Made by a program: the position numbers and the translations under genes. From an uncultured Pseudomonadota bacterium (GTDB lineage: Bacteria; Myxococcota_A; UBA796; SXON01), in NCBI GenBank assembly GCA_903844155.1, contig CAIMSU010000341.1, forward strand, positions 79,104 through 143,103: DNA of 64,000 nt. Reading direction: 5' to 3'. Shown piece by piece: positions 50,897 to 59,653 of the stretch. The notes under the pieces were generated by a model. It was not told where the DNA came from. It saw only the letters and a list, made by a program, of their open reading frames with translations, and did no database searches. Each line of letters begins with the position of its first letter. Position 1 is the first letter of the stretch.

Positions 50897-52432
50897 TTGA
50901 TCGTCACCTGCCCCGCGTGTTCATCGCGCTACAAGCTGGATGAATCCAAGGTCACCGCCCGTGGCGCCAAGATCACCTGCCCAAAGTGCAAGCACGTGTT
51001 CGTGGTGTACCCGGGCGGCACGACCGGGCCCTTGCCGGACGTGGTCGGCGATAGCCCCCGGGCGAGCAAGCCGCCGAACCTCGCATCCACGATGGCCGCA
51101 GCGCTCGAACAGGGTGCGCCGGCGGACAACGAGTGGGACGACGAGCCCACGCGCATCGGGATGCAGAAGGTGCCGGACCTTCGCCGCCCGGCCAATCCGA
51201 CGCTGGCGCTGCCGATGGAGCCGCCTCCGTTCACGATCACGCCGGCGGAGGCCGCTGCGCGTTCGCCGTCGCTGGACTTCAAGAAGGTGGGTGTCAGCAC
51301 GTGGAAGGTGAAGATCAAGATCGGCTTGATCTACGACTTCTCGGACATCAAGACGCTCCGCAAGTACATCCAGGACGGGCGGGTCACGACGCAGGACGTC
51401 ATCTCCTACGACGGCAAGATCTGGCGCGGGCTGCACGAGATCCCGGATCTGGATGTGTTCTTCGTCCAGACGTGGGAGGAGCTCGCGAAGATCAAGGCCG
51501 CCGAGCCCGCCGAGCATGTGGCGACCCCTCCCAAGAAGCCGGCGACGGGCGAGAGCAGCGACCCGCCGAAGACCGAGCCCCCCAAGCCGACCGGGCCCAC
51601 GACCTCGCCCTTCCGCGACCCGTTCGCCCAGAAGCAGCCTCCCAAGAAAGCGCCCGTCGCCCCCAAGAAGCCCGTGAAGGAGGAGAGCAACAACCTCGTC
51701 TACGCGCTGGGTGGGCTGGTGGTGCTGGCCGCGGTGGCCGCGGGGTGGTGGTTCACCCAGGGCCCGGGCGCGCCCCATGTACCGCCCCCACAGGCGGCCG
51801 TGGTCGGGCCCGCGCCGAAGGACGACTCCGTCAAGAAGCTCGAGGACGACCTCCGGCTGAAGATGCAGCACGTGGACCCCGTCACCCCGCCGCCGCCGAC
51901 TGCGGACGACGATGGTGGCGATGGCCGGATCTACCGGCCGCCGCACGCCCCCAACGGCGCCGTGCCCGTGGCGCCGGGCCAGAACGTACAGCCACAAAAC
52001 CCGGTCCAACCCCCGCATCCCGCGAACCAATCCGGATCGGGCGCGAACCCGCCCACGGCGGCGGCCTCGGGGGGCACGCACGACGCGAACAGCTCCGACA
52101 TGCTCGCCGCGGCGGACGACGCTGCGCGTCGCGGCGACTGGGCAGGCGCGGTGTCCGGGTACCAGCAGGTCGTCCAGGCCGCGCCGACCGCCGGCAACTA
52201 CCACAAGCTCGGAAATGCCCAGCTCAAGGCCGGCCAGAAGGATGACGCGCTCGCGTCGCTCGCTCAGGCCGCCTCAAAGGGCATGACCAGCGACTACAAG
52301 ATCTGCGGCGACATCGCCAAGGAGAACGGCGACAACCCCGGGGCCAGCGGGTACTACCAGAAGTACCTGAAGACCAACCCCAAGGACAAGGCTGACATCG
52401 AGGCGATCGTCAAGTCGCTATCGGGCGGATAA
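50897..52432 (+). CDS. Zinc-ribbon / GYF-like / single TM / TPR protein, paralogue 1
   Basis: The 511-residue protein starts at TTG. Residues 1-36 are an MJ0042-type zinc ribbon (C5, C8, C28, C31). Residues about 135-190 resemble a GYF_2-like fold (LRKYIQDGRVTTQDVISYDG, then WRGLHEIPDLDVFF). After a Lys/Pro linker comes one membrane helix (267-286), then a Pro-rich periplasmic linker and a C-terminal TPR region (about 410-505, DAARRGDWAGAVSGYQQVV). The order resembles the cytosolic zinc-ribbon and GYF parts of the Myxococcus gliding protein GltJ, which bind motility regulators. Here the outer part is TPR rather than TonB-like. A signal-receiving envelope linker is inferred. Its stop overlaps the next start (TAATG). 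Confidence 0.85.
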   Translation: MIVTCPACSSRYKLDESKVTARGAKITCPKCKHVFVVYPGGTTGPLPDVVGDSPRASKPPNLASTMAAALEQGAPADNEWDDEPTRIGMQKVPDLRRPANPTLALPMEPPPFTITPAEAAARSPSLDFKKVGVSTWKVKIKIGLIYDFSDIKTLRKYIQDGRVTTQDVISYDGKIWRGLHEIPDLDVFFVQTWEELAKIKAAEPAEHVATPPKKPATGESSDPPKTEPPKPTGPTTSPFRDPFAQKQPPKKAPVAPKKPVKEESNNLVYALGGLVVLAAVAAGWWFTQGPGAPHVPPPQAAVVGPAPKDDSVKKLEDDLRLKMQHVDPVTPPPPTADDDGGDGRIYRPPHAPNGAVPVAPGQNVQPQNPVQPPHPANQSGSGANPPTAAASGGTHDANSSDMLAAADDAARRGDWAGAVSGYQQVVQAAPTAGNYHKLGNAQLKAGQKDDALASLAQAASKGMTSDYKICGDIAKENGDNPGASGYYQKYLKTNPKDKADIEAIVKSLSGG

Positions 52433-54123
52433 TGGACGTCATATGCCCCAAGTGCTCGAGTCACCACCGAGCCGAGCCCCCAAGTTCCCTGCGCGCGCGG
52501 GGCGCGGTGCGTTTTCGCTGCACCCACTGTGGGAACGTCTTCAAGGTCGAGTTCCCCTCCCCGGGGGAGACGCTCGCTCCGCGGCCGGCAGAAGCCACGC
52601 CCGCGCCCGACGCCGTCGAGCGCGCCCCGTCGTTCACGGTCCGGGCGGCCGGCGAGGTGTACCCCGCCACTGAACTTGCGACGTTGCAGCGCTGGATCCT
52701 CGAGAGCCGCGTGAAGGCCGAGGACCAGCTCTCGGTGGACGGCGAGCGTTGGGAGCGTGCCGGCGACCGGATGGAGCTGCTGATCTTCTTCGCGGCCGCG
52801 GAGCGCCTGCATGCGCCCGCCCCGGCTGCGCGCGTGATCTCGTTGCCGCCGAACGCCCAACCGGTCCCGAAGCCTGTCGCGGTGGTCGCGCCCCCGCCGC
52901 CGGCCTTCAGCTCTGTCGCCTCGGATCCGACGGAGCTGACCGACCCGGAGGTCGGCGCCGGCGATGACCCGGTGGTGGACTCGGTCGAGGAATTCTGGGT
53001 CGATCCGCAGATCGCCGAGCCCGTCGAGCCGGCCCTCGATGACCTGCCCACCGACACCGTCGCTGCGCCGACGGAGCCCTCCGTGGCGGCGTCGCCGGGG
53101 CCGGCCGAGCCGGACGAGTACAGCGCGCCGATGGAGGCGGAGTCGCAGGAGGCCACGCTCCTGGCGATCTTCCAGGAGCGAAACGAGGAGGTGCGCAAGG
53201 GCCCCGTGCCGGTGAGGCGCGAGTATCCGCCCAGGGCCACCAACCCGCCGCCGCCGTCCGCCAGCAGCGTGCCTACCAGCCCCCCGTTGTCGCTCCAGGA
53301 CATGGCGGCCGAGTTTGACATGCCGTCGCGGTTTGACGACCACAGCGAGGAGCCAGCGGAGGAGGACGCAGCGCCGCCCGCGAACCGCGCGGCCGGCGTG
53401 CTCGCCATCGTGATGGGCGCGGGCATCGTCGTCGTCCTGCTGGGTCTCGGCTGGTACCTCTCTCGACCCGGACCCGAACCGACACAGGTCGCCCATGCGC
53501 CGCCGGTGCATGCCCCCGCCCCGCCAGAGCCCCCGGCGGACGCGCAACCGGCGTCCGGTCCTCCCCCCCAGGACGGACAGGTCGTGGCCGATGCGCAGCC
53601 CGCCGCGGCCCCGGTCGGTGCGGATGGCCAGCCCGCCTCGACCGCGCCTGTCGCTCCCCCCCAGCCGGCGCCCTCCCCTGCAGTGACCGCGCCCGTGGTT
53701 GCTGCCGCGCCCGTCGCCGTCGCAGCTCACCCCGCGCCGGTCGCCGCAGCTGTCCCCGCTCATCCCGTTGTGGCGCCGGTTGTGGCCGCCGCCGCACCCA
53801 TCGCAGCCCACCCTGTGGTCGCCGCGGCCCCCGCCGGTGGTACGGGCTTTACGTCCTCGGCAGACGCGACCAAGAAGGGCTGGGCCCTCGTCGGAAAAGC
53901 ACAGTACGACCAGGCCTATGACCTGTTCTCCAAGGCCCTCCAGCGCAGCAACGGCGACTCGTCGCTGCTGTACGGGCGTGGCTATGCGGCCGAAAAGCAG
54001 GGAAACGACGTCGGCGCGGCGGCGGACTATTGCGCCGCGATGGCGGGGAAGGGCGCGGACGAGGGCATGAAGCGCGAGCTTCAGGCCGGCCTGACCCGGC
54101 TGCATCGCACCTGCCCGGATTGA
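52432..54123 (+). CDS. Zinc-ribbon / GYF-like / single TM / TPR protein, paralogue 2
   Basis: The 563-residue protein repeats the layout of its upstream neighbour. It has a zinc ribbon (C5, C8, C30, C33), a GYF_2-like segment at about 67-118 (LQRWILESRVKAEDQLSVDG, then W at 107), a long acidic Pro-rich cytosolic linker containing ATLLAIFQERNEEVRKGPV at about 241-259, a membrane helix at 321-343, and then an Ala/Pro/Val-rich periplasmic linker with HP repeats and a C-terminal TPR pair (WALVGKAQYDQAYDLFSKAL). The two proteins are translated together (one-base overlap TAATG) and may form a heteromer. The linker differs strongly between them, which suggests different cytosolic partners. Confidence 0.85.
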   Translation: MDVICPKCSSHHRAEPPSSLRARGAVRFRCTHCGNVFKVEFPSPGETLAPRPAEATPAPDAVERAPSFTVRAAGEVYPATELATLQRWILESRVKAEDQLSVDGERWERAGDRMELLIFFAAAERLHAPAPAARVISLPPNAQPVPKPVAVVAPPPPAFSSVASDPTELTDPEVGAGDDPVVDSVEEFWVDPQIAEPVEPALDDLPTDTVAAPTEPSVAASPGPAEPDEYSAPMEAESQEATLLAIFQERNEEVRKGPVPVRREYPPRATNPPPPSASSVPTSPPLSLQDMAAEFDMPSRFDDHSEEPAEEDAAPPANRAAGVLAIVMGAGIVVVLLGLGWYLSRPGPEPTQVAHAPPVHAPAPPEPPADAQPASGPPPQDGQVVADAQPAAAPVGADGQPASTAPVAPPQPAPSPAVTAPVVAAAPVAVAAHPAPVAAAVPAHPVVAPVVAAAAPIAAHPVVAAAPAGGTGFTSSADATKKGWALVGKAQYDQAYDLFSKALQRSNGDSSLLYGRGYAAEKQGNDVGAAADYCAAMAGKGADEGMKRELQAGLTRLHRTCPD

Positions 54124-54133
54124 CGTCGCGACC

Positions 54134-56158
54134 ATGACGTCGAAGCGCGCTCGCGGGCCCGGAAGCGCGCTCATGGTCGGCATCGTAGCCGCGATGACCC
54201 TGCAACTGCCGGGTTGCATGTGCGACTGCGCGCCCAAGGACTGGCACGGGGCGGGGCGAGACACGGCCGAAAACGCCGTAGACTCCACCACCGCGGTCGA
54301 CTCCGGGGCGCACGACTCCGGCGACACCGGGACGCCGCCCGCCGGCGTCGTCGTCCTGCACGGCGGCTCCGTCTTCGACACCCGCGGGTCCCCGGCGTTC
54401 ATCGCCGAGGATGTGTGGCTCGACGGGGCGACGATCTACGCGGTCACCACCGCGTCTCCACCCAGCGACGCGACCATCATCGACGTCACCGGGAAATTCC
54501 TGACGCCCGGCCTCGTCGACAGCCACGTCCACCTGTCCGAGTCCGGCGCGACGGTGTGGACGGGCGACCCGGTCGAGCAGAACCTGCGCGCAGACCTCTA
54601 CCACGGCGTCACCGCGGTCTACGATCTCGGCGGTCCAACCTCGCTGTTCGCATTCCGAGACGCCGTCGACGCTGGCACGCTGCTTGGCCCGCGCATCCAC
54701 GCCACCGGCCCGTTCCTGACCGCGGTCGGCTCGCACCCCTGCGAGTCCGTCCCCGACCCCGACCTCTGCACCTTCGTCGCCAGCGACGCCGACGCCAGCG
54801 AGCAGATCGGGGCCGCGGGCGACGCCGTCAGCACCCGCCTCGACGGCGGCGCGGACGGCATCAAGGTCGCGCTCGCCGACGCCAGCTTCACGCCCTGGCC
54901 GACGACCCGCCTCGATCTCGGGGCGCTCGCGGACATCACCGCCGCCGCCGCAAGCGCCGGTGCCCTCACCTTCGCGCACGTCGACGAGAACGTCGATGCC
55001 ATCGATGCCCTCGGCGCAGGCGTGGACGTCCTCGCGCACCCGGTCTTTGCGGGGCCGTTGAGCGACGAGGCGCTGGGGATGATGGCGGGCGTGCCCGTCG
55101 AGACGACCGTGGGCGCGTTCGCCGCGGTCGGGGACGTGCTGGACGGCACCACCGATCTGAGCGACCCCGGCTTGATCGTCGGGCCCGGCGTCCTCGACAA
55201 CTGGGCGTACGTGAAGGCGCATCCCGACGTGCTCGTCGCTGGCTGGGCCGATGACTCGGCGGGCTGGGCGACGGCGGCGAAGGGGAACCTTCCGCTCCTG
55301 CGCGCGGCGGGTGCTGTCGTACTCCCCGGGTCGGACGCCGGCTATTACTTCGTCGCCCACGGGTCCGGCCTGCACGCCGAGCTGGCGGCCATGGTCGCGG
55401 ACGGCTGGACGCCGACGGAGGCGCTCGTCGCCGCGACCGAAACAGCGAGCGACACCCTCGGTTTCCCCGGAGGACGGCTCGACGCCGGCCGGCCTGCAGA
55501 CCTGCTCATCCTCAACCGGGACCCGACGGGCGACGTCACCGCGCTGGACGACATCGACCGCGTTGTCCGCGAGGGCGCCATCTACGACCGCGAGGCCCTG
55601 CGGACCGTCGACCTCGTCACCCGTCCCACCGACGGCTCCCCCGTCGACCTCGGCGGCGCCTGCCTCACCGACGCCGATTGCGCTGCTGACGACGCCTGCG
55701 ACGGCCTCACCCACGCCTGCGCCCCCGCCTGTCCGACCCCGTGGGGCTACGCGGACGTGTGCGGGTCGGACGCCTACTGCATGGCCGAGGACGCGCTCGT
55801 CTCGCCCGTCGGGGTCTGTCACGACGCCCCCGGCCTCAACGTAGCCGCCTCCACCGACAGCGGCGCGGACTGCGATCTGTACGCGCAGAACTGCACGCCC
55901 ACCGCCTACGAGCTAGCCTGCGTGCCCTTCGACGGCAACACCAACGGCTGCTGGGAGTCCGGGCCACGCTCGGCCGGCCAGTCCTGCTCCTGGGACGACG
56001 CCTCCCTGGCCTGCGGCGTCGGCTTGTACTGCTCGCTCCTGGACTATCGCTGCTACACCCTCTGCGATCCCGCGGCGCCGAACACCTGTCCGGGCACCCA
56101 GCGCTGCGCCCAGCAGTTCAGCGCGCCCGGAGTGCCGTGGTTCGGCGTTTGCCTGTGA
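54134..56158 (+). CDS. Lipoprotein amidohydrolase with Cys-rich C-terminal domain
   Basis: The 674-residue protein has a lipoprotein signal (lipobox LQLPGC, C28) and an Asp/Ser/Thr-rich tether (about 45-68). Residues about 70-500 are an imidazolonepropionase-like amidohydrolase with a complete metal site: H131 and H133 (DSHVHLSE), Lys244 (GIKVALAD), His282 (FAHVDEN), His302 (LAHPVF) and Asp401 (PGSDAG). GGRLDAGRPADLLILNRDP closes the barrel. These enzymes hydrolyse cyclic amides, peptides or dipeptides such as X-Pro. The final 150 residues carry about 18 cysteines (ADDACDGLTHACAPAC and similar), resembling disulfide-rich surface modules. It is a probable envelope-exposed hydrolase. Confidence 0.85.
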   Translation: MTSKRARGPGSALMVGIVAAMTLQLPGCMCDCAPKDWHGAGRDTAENAVDSTTAVDSGAHDSGDTGTPPAGVVVLHGGSVFDTRGSPAFIAEDVWLDGATIYAVTTASPPSDATIIDVTGKFLTPGLVDSHVHLSESGATVWTGDPVEQNLRADLYHGVTAVYDLGGPTSLFAFRDAVDAGTLLGPRIHATGPFLTAVGSHPCESVPDPDLCTFVASDADASEQIGAAGDAVSTRLDGGADGIKVALADASFTPWPTTRLDLGALADITAAAASAGALTFAHVDENVDAIDALGAGVDVLAHPVFAGPLSDEALGMMAGVPVETTVGAFAAVGDVLDGTTDLSDPGLIVGPGVLDNWAYVKAHPDVLVAGWADDSAGWATAAKGNLPLLRAAGAVVLPGSDAGYYFVAHGSGLHAELAAMVADGWTPTEALVAATETASDTLGFPGGRLDAGRPADLLILNRDPTGDVTALDDIDRVVREGAIYDREALRTVDLVTRPTDGSPVDLGGACLTDADCAADDACDGLTHACAPACPTPWGYADVCGSDAYCMAEDALVSPVGVCHDAPGLNVAASTDSGADCDLYAQNCTPTAYELACVPFDGNTNGCWESGPRSAGQSCSWDDASLACGVGLYCSLLDYRCYTLCDPAAPNTCPGTQRCAQQFSAPGVPWFGVCL

Positions 56159-56180
56159 TTTTCCGGTCGTTGTCCCGACG

Positions 56181-57059
56181 ATGCTGACGATGCTCCTCGC
56201 AGGCTGCGTGCATCCCGGCGCCGGCGGGAAGCTGTCGGACTCGCCCTCCGGGGACGCCGCGAGCGCGGATTCTCCCGCTTCCAACACCGACTCCCCGACC
56301 GACTCCCACAGTGACAGTTGCATCGACTCTGGCTGCCACCCAGGCTTTCCACCTGCTTATCTGGCGATCCCCGCCTATTTCTACCCGGACCTTGGCCAAC
56401 CCGGCTCCTTGTGGGACGAGGCGATGGCGGTGCCCGAGGGGCCGCGCGTCCTCGTGTTCAACCCGAACAGCGGCCCGGGCGCTGCGCAGGATCCTGCGTA
56501 CCTGAACATGGCCACGACCGCGACGAACCAGGGCGACATCACGCTGCTCGCCTACGTGTCGACCTCCTACGGCGCACGTGACCCGAACGCGGTGCTCGCC
56601 GACATCGCGAGCTACGCCGCCTGGTATCCCGTCTCCGGCTTCTTCTTCGACGAGGCGCCCGGCGTCGAGACGTGCGACGCCGCCTACGCGCAATACGCCG
56701 CGTTCGCCGACGCCGCCCGGCTCGGGGTCCCCGGTGCGTTCATCGCGCTCAACCCCGGCGCGGACACCTGCGACGACTACGCTGAGTTCGCCGACCTGCT
56801 CCTCACTTTTGAGGGCGACGCGGCAACCTACGCGACCCACACGACGGCGATGACCGCCTCGCCCGACCACATCTGGCACCTCGTCTACGACGCGCCGGAG
56901 GACTCCAGCGGACACGCCATGTTCGCCGCCGTCGACGAGGCACGCGCGAACGGCGCCGGCTGGCTCTACGTCACGGACGACACCCTGCCGAACCCCTGGG
57001 ATACGCTGCCCGCCTACCTCGACGACGAGGCGACGGAAGCCTCCGCGCTCGCCGAGTGA
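56181..57059 (+). CDS. Spherulin-4-like lipoprotein
   Basis: The 292-residue protein has an extremely short lead (MLTMLLAGC, Cys 9) and no better upstream start in frame. A Ser/Asp-rich tether with repeated DSP and DSH follows, then two cysteines (DSCIDSGC). Residues about 58-285 match the spherulation-specific family 4 domain: IPAYFYPDLGQPGSLW, VFNPNSGPG, LLAYVSTSYGARDPNAV, WYPVSGFFFDEAPG and ALNPGADTCDDYAE. The fold is a TIM-barrel related to glycoside hydrolases, probably active on galactosaminogalactan-like polymers; FFFDE carries a candidate acid. The gene follows the amidohydrolase by 22 bases, so they may form one operon of envelope hydrolases. Confidence 0.86.
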   Translation: MLTMLLAGCVHPGAGGKLSDSPSGDAASADSPASNTDSPTDSHSDSCIDSGCHPGFPPAYLAIPAYFYPDLGQPGSLWDEAMAVPEGPRVLVFNPNSGPGAAQDPAYLNMATTATNQGDITLLAYVSTSYGARDPNAVLADIASYAAWYPVSGFFFDEAPGVETCDAAYAQYAAFADAARLGVPGAFIALNPGADTCDDYAEFADLLLTFEGDAATYATHTTAMTASPDHIWHLVYDAPEDSSGHAMFAAVDEARANGAGWLYVTDDTLPNPWDTLPAYLDDEATEASALAE

Positions 57060-57281
57060 CCGCCGATCCCGGCGCTCGGCGAACCTCGCACCGGTACTGT
57101 GGCGGATCCGCGCGGTCGTCGACGAGGGCGAGGTTGACGAGGACGCGCTTGGCGCCTGCTACCGGTTGCATTGGATGGGCGGCGTGCTCACCCAGCGGGC
57201 GCGCACCGAGGGGGACCCGTAGACGACACCGTGGTCGCGCGGGGAGGTGCTCTTGCGCCGCAAGTCGCGGCGTTGATCGGG
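57060..57281. other. Intergenic region with a startless open frame
   Basis: Between convergent genes. One plus-strand frame (57061-57222) encodes a protein-like stretch of 54 codons (ANLAPVLWRIRAVVDEGE, then DALGACYRLHWMGGV) ending in TAG, but it has no start codon. It may be the worn 3-prime end of a lost gene, or chance in GC-rich DNA. No hairpin or repeat was seen. Confidence 0.3.
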
Positions 57282-58769
57282 TCAGCGGGGCGCGGAGGTG
57301 CTCGACAGGCTCTGTCGGAGGCCGACCGTCATGGACTCGGGCGCCGGCTGGCCCCAGATCGCTGGGTCGAGCACGTCGCCGTCCCGGGCGAGCACGATCA
57401 GGGTTCGGCCAGCGTCCGGGTACAAGCCGGCGACGCGAAACCCCGGCCTCTGAAGGGCGCTCCTCAGCATCAGCAGGTTGGGGCCCGCGAAGTGCAGGGC
57501 CCCGCGAGCGTCTGGCTCCCCCAGCACCACGAGCACCTCAGGCGCGACCTCGTCGAGGCGCGCGTCCGACCATTTGAGGCCGTGCGTGCCTTCGGAATGG
57601 GCGAGAACCGGGTCGGCGAGCCCGCCGGTGTCGAAGATCTCGCCGGGGAAGATCCATCCGAACACCCCGATGTCCGCGAGTCCGACCCTGTGGACACCGG
57701 CGTCGCGCGCCCGGCTCGCGAGGTCCTCGTACCCAGCAGACCGCGTGTAGCGGTCATCGGTGTGGCCCGCCGCCGCCACGCCTGAGGCAATTGCCCAGGT
57801 CACAAGTCCCAACCAGGCCGCGCCGCGCTTCCACGCCACCTCTGTTCCGATGCCGACACCAAGCCCAATCCCAAGAACGAGGGCCAGCTCGGACAGGCGC
57901 CGGAATCCGTCCATCCAGTCCCCACCCGTGGCCAGGACTGCGACCAGGACCAGCGCCCCCCAAGCCGCGCCCCGCCAGAGGTGTCGGTCCAATCCGGCCA
58001 CAAGCAGACCGCAGGGCAACGCCAACCCCGTCGATCGTAGGAACCGGTAGAGGTAGTCGAGCCCGCCGGCCGCTGTTGCGGGTTTGGCGTAGAACGTGTT
58101 CGGCACGAGGGAGCCGAAACACGCCCACCGGAACGTCTCGACCGCGAGCAGGCCGAAGGCGAAGGGCGCCAGGGCCCAGAGCCAACGCCGGTCCCGCGTC
58201 GTCGCCAGGACGACCAGGGCCGGCCCGTACAGCGCCACTTCGGGCCGCAGGGTGAACCCGGCGGCGAGCAGGCTGCCGAGCCCGAGCGCCGCGCCCCAGG
58301 ACGCCCGAGACAGAAGGGCGATGCGGAGGCAAGCGGCGGCGACGACGCACCAGAGTCCGGTTTCGAGGCCCGAGAATGCGTGAAAGTTCAGGGAAGGCGA
58401 AGCGGCGAGTACGAGCCCCGTCGCGAGCGCCGGCCGCCAGCCCCCGAGACGTGCGGCGATGTCGACGGAGATGCCGAGAGCGGTGAGCCACCCCAGCCCA
58501 CCGAGCAACCGCGCGACGAGCGGCATCCACGCCGGATCCACCGTCGCGAGCAGCGCGGTGAAGCCGAGGTTCGTCATGGCCTCGACGGGCGGCCCCTCCC
58601 GGTTGTAGGCGGGAACCCCGATCTGCCCCCAGTGCAGGGCGCTTCGGAACGAGATCCACGCGTCGTCGAGCACGTAGTGCGGGTCCGAGTACCGGACCAG
58701 ATGGCACACAGCGAGCAGGAGGCAAACGAGCAGCGTCCTGGACCGTTCCTGCGGTGTCGTGGCGGGCAT
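57282..58769 (-). CDS. Polytopic GT-C glycosyltransferase, AftB-like
   Basis: The 495-residue protein from ATG 58769 has about ten membrane helices. The first periplasmic loop reads YVLDDAWISFRSALHWGQ, with the Asp-Asp pair and following Arg expected in GT-C enzymes, then PPVEAMTNLGFTALL. A later GGDWMDGFRRLSELALVL segment matches the arrangement in mycobacterial AftB-like arabinofuranosyltransferases and relatives. The C-terminal 150 residues are soluble and include GVHRVGLADIGVFGWIFPGEIFD. Such enzymes transfer sugars from lipid-phosphate donors on the outer face of the inner membrane. It is last in a minus-strand run with two ferredoxin genes, 32 bases downstream of the 4Fe-4S gene. Any functional link is unclear. 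Confidence 0.8.
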   Translation of the reverse strand: MPATTPQERSRTLLVCLLLAVCHLVRYSDPHYVLDDAWISFRSALHWGQIGVPAYNREGPPVEAMTNLGFTALLATVDPAWMPLVARLLGGLGWLTALGISVDIAARLGGWRPALATGLVLAASPSLNFHAFSGLETGLWCVVAAACLRIALLSRASWGAALGLGSLLAAGFTLRPEVALYGPALVVLATTRDRRWLWALAPFAFGLLAVETFRWACFGSLVPNTFYAKPATAAGGLDYLYRFLRSTGLALPCGLLVAGLDRHLWRGAAWGALVLVAVLATGGDWMDGFRRLSELALVLGIGLGVGIGTEVAWKRGAAWLGLVTWAIASGVAAAGHTDDRYTRSAGYEDLASRARDAGVHRVGLADIGVFGWIFPGEIFDTGGLADPVLAHSEGTHGLKWSDARLDEVAPEVLVVLGEPDARGALHFAGPNLLMLRSALQRPGFRVAGLYPDAGRTLIVLARDGDVLDPAIWGQPAPESMTVGLRQSLSSTSAPR

Positions 58770-58801
58770 CGCGACGATGGTACCACCTCCCCCGACGCGG
58801 C

Positions 58802-59599
58802 CTACGCCTCGACGCCCGACGTCAAGTTCCGCTCGACCGCCTCGTCCGGCGTGACCCAATGGATGCACGTGACGGGGCAGGCCTCGATCGCGTCCTGGAT
58901 GAGATCCATCGGCCCTTCCTGGGCGATCGGCGTGGCTTTTCCGTCGGCCGGCAGGTAGAAGACCTTCTCGGTCTGCTCCACGCACGTGCCGCAGGAGATG
59001 CACTCAAACTGGTCGATCGTGAGGAGCTTCTTCGCGGCTTTGGCGCGGGAGGACTCGTTGTCGAGCGGCCCGTCGAAGGTGACGCCGTCTGCCGCAACGT
59101 TGATGCCCTCGGTGCCGGTGATCAGGCCAGGGTCGCGCCCGTTCGCCTTCGCGCGCGCGAGGTAGGCGCCCACGTCCGTCGAACCGGTGTCCGCGGCTTG
59201 ATGCTTCTGCTTCTCGGCGGGTTTTGCGACTGCCGGGGGTGCCGCGTGTGCGACGGGCTTGGGCGCCGGAGGGGCGGCGACGGGGATCGGGGCCGGGGCG
59301 ACGACGGGGGTGGCCGGCGCGGTCGCGGCGACGACAGCGGCAGGCGCTGGTTCAGGCGCGACCGGGGCTGCGACGACCACGGGGGCGGCAGGCGCCGCGA
59401 CGATCGGGGCCGGGACCACCGGCGCGACGACGGGACGCGCGACCGGCGTTGGGGCGACGGTGGCCAGCGGGGTGACCGGCGCCGGGCGAGCCACGGGCGT
59501 CGGAGCGACCGGGGCCTCCTGCCCGCGCAGGTTCCGCAGCGCGCCGACGACGCTCGGAGCGCGCTTTTCGAGGGAGGACTTCAAGCGGGACAGCATCAT
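58802..59599 (-). CDS. 4Fe-4S ferredoxin with long Ala/Pro-rich N-terminal extension
   Basis: The 265-residue protein ends in a ferredoxin domain (about 190-265) with C200, C203 and C206 (CISCGTC) and C241 in EACPVTCIHW. That set would hold one 4Fe-4S cluster; C245 is an extra cysteine. The rest is unusual. Residues about 28-125 are nearly all Ala, Pro and Val, resembling linkers of membrane-associated motor or TonB proteins. Before it a short basic helix (SRLKSSLEKRAPSVVGALRN) may target a membrane or partner. Typical ferredoxins are 60-110 residues. Electron transfer is the family role; the extension suggests tethering. The adjacent 2Fe-2S gene and probable co-transcription suggest a redox pair. 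Confidence 0.84.
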   Translation of the reverse strand: MMLSRLKSSLEKRAPSVVGALRNLRGQEAPVAPTPVARPAPVTPLATVAPTPVARPVVAPVVPAPIVAAPAAPVVVAAPVAPEPAPAAVVAATAPATPVVAPAPIPVAAPPAPKPVAHAAPPAVAKPAEKQKHQAADTGSTDVGAYLARAKANGRDPGLITGTEGINVAADGVTFDGPLDNESSRAKAAKKLLTIDQFECISCGTCVEQTEKVFYLPADGKATPIAQEGPMDLIQDAIEACPVTCIHWVTPDEAVERNLTSGVEA

Positions 59600-59653
59600 C
59601 GGCTCCTTCTCAACCCAAAAACGCTGGGGTGGCGACGTTCATTCGGACGGGCC

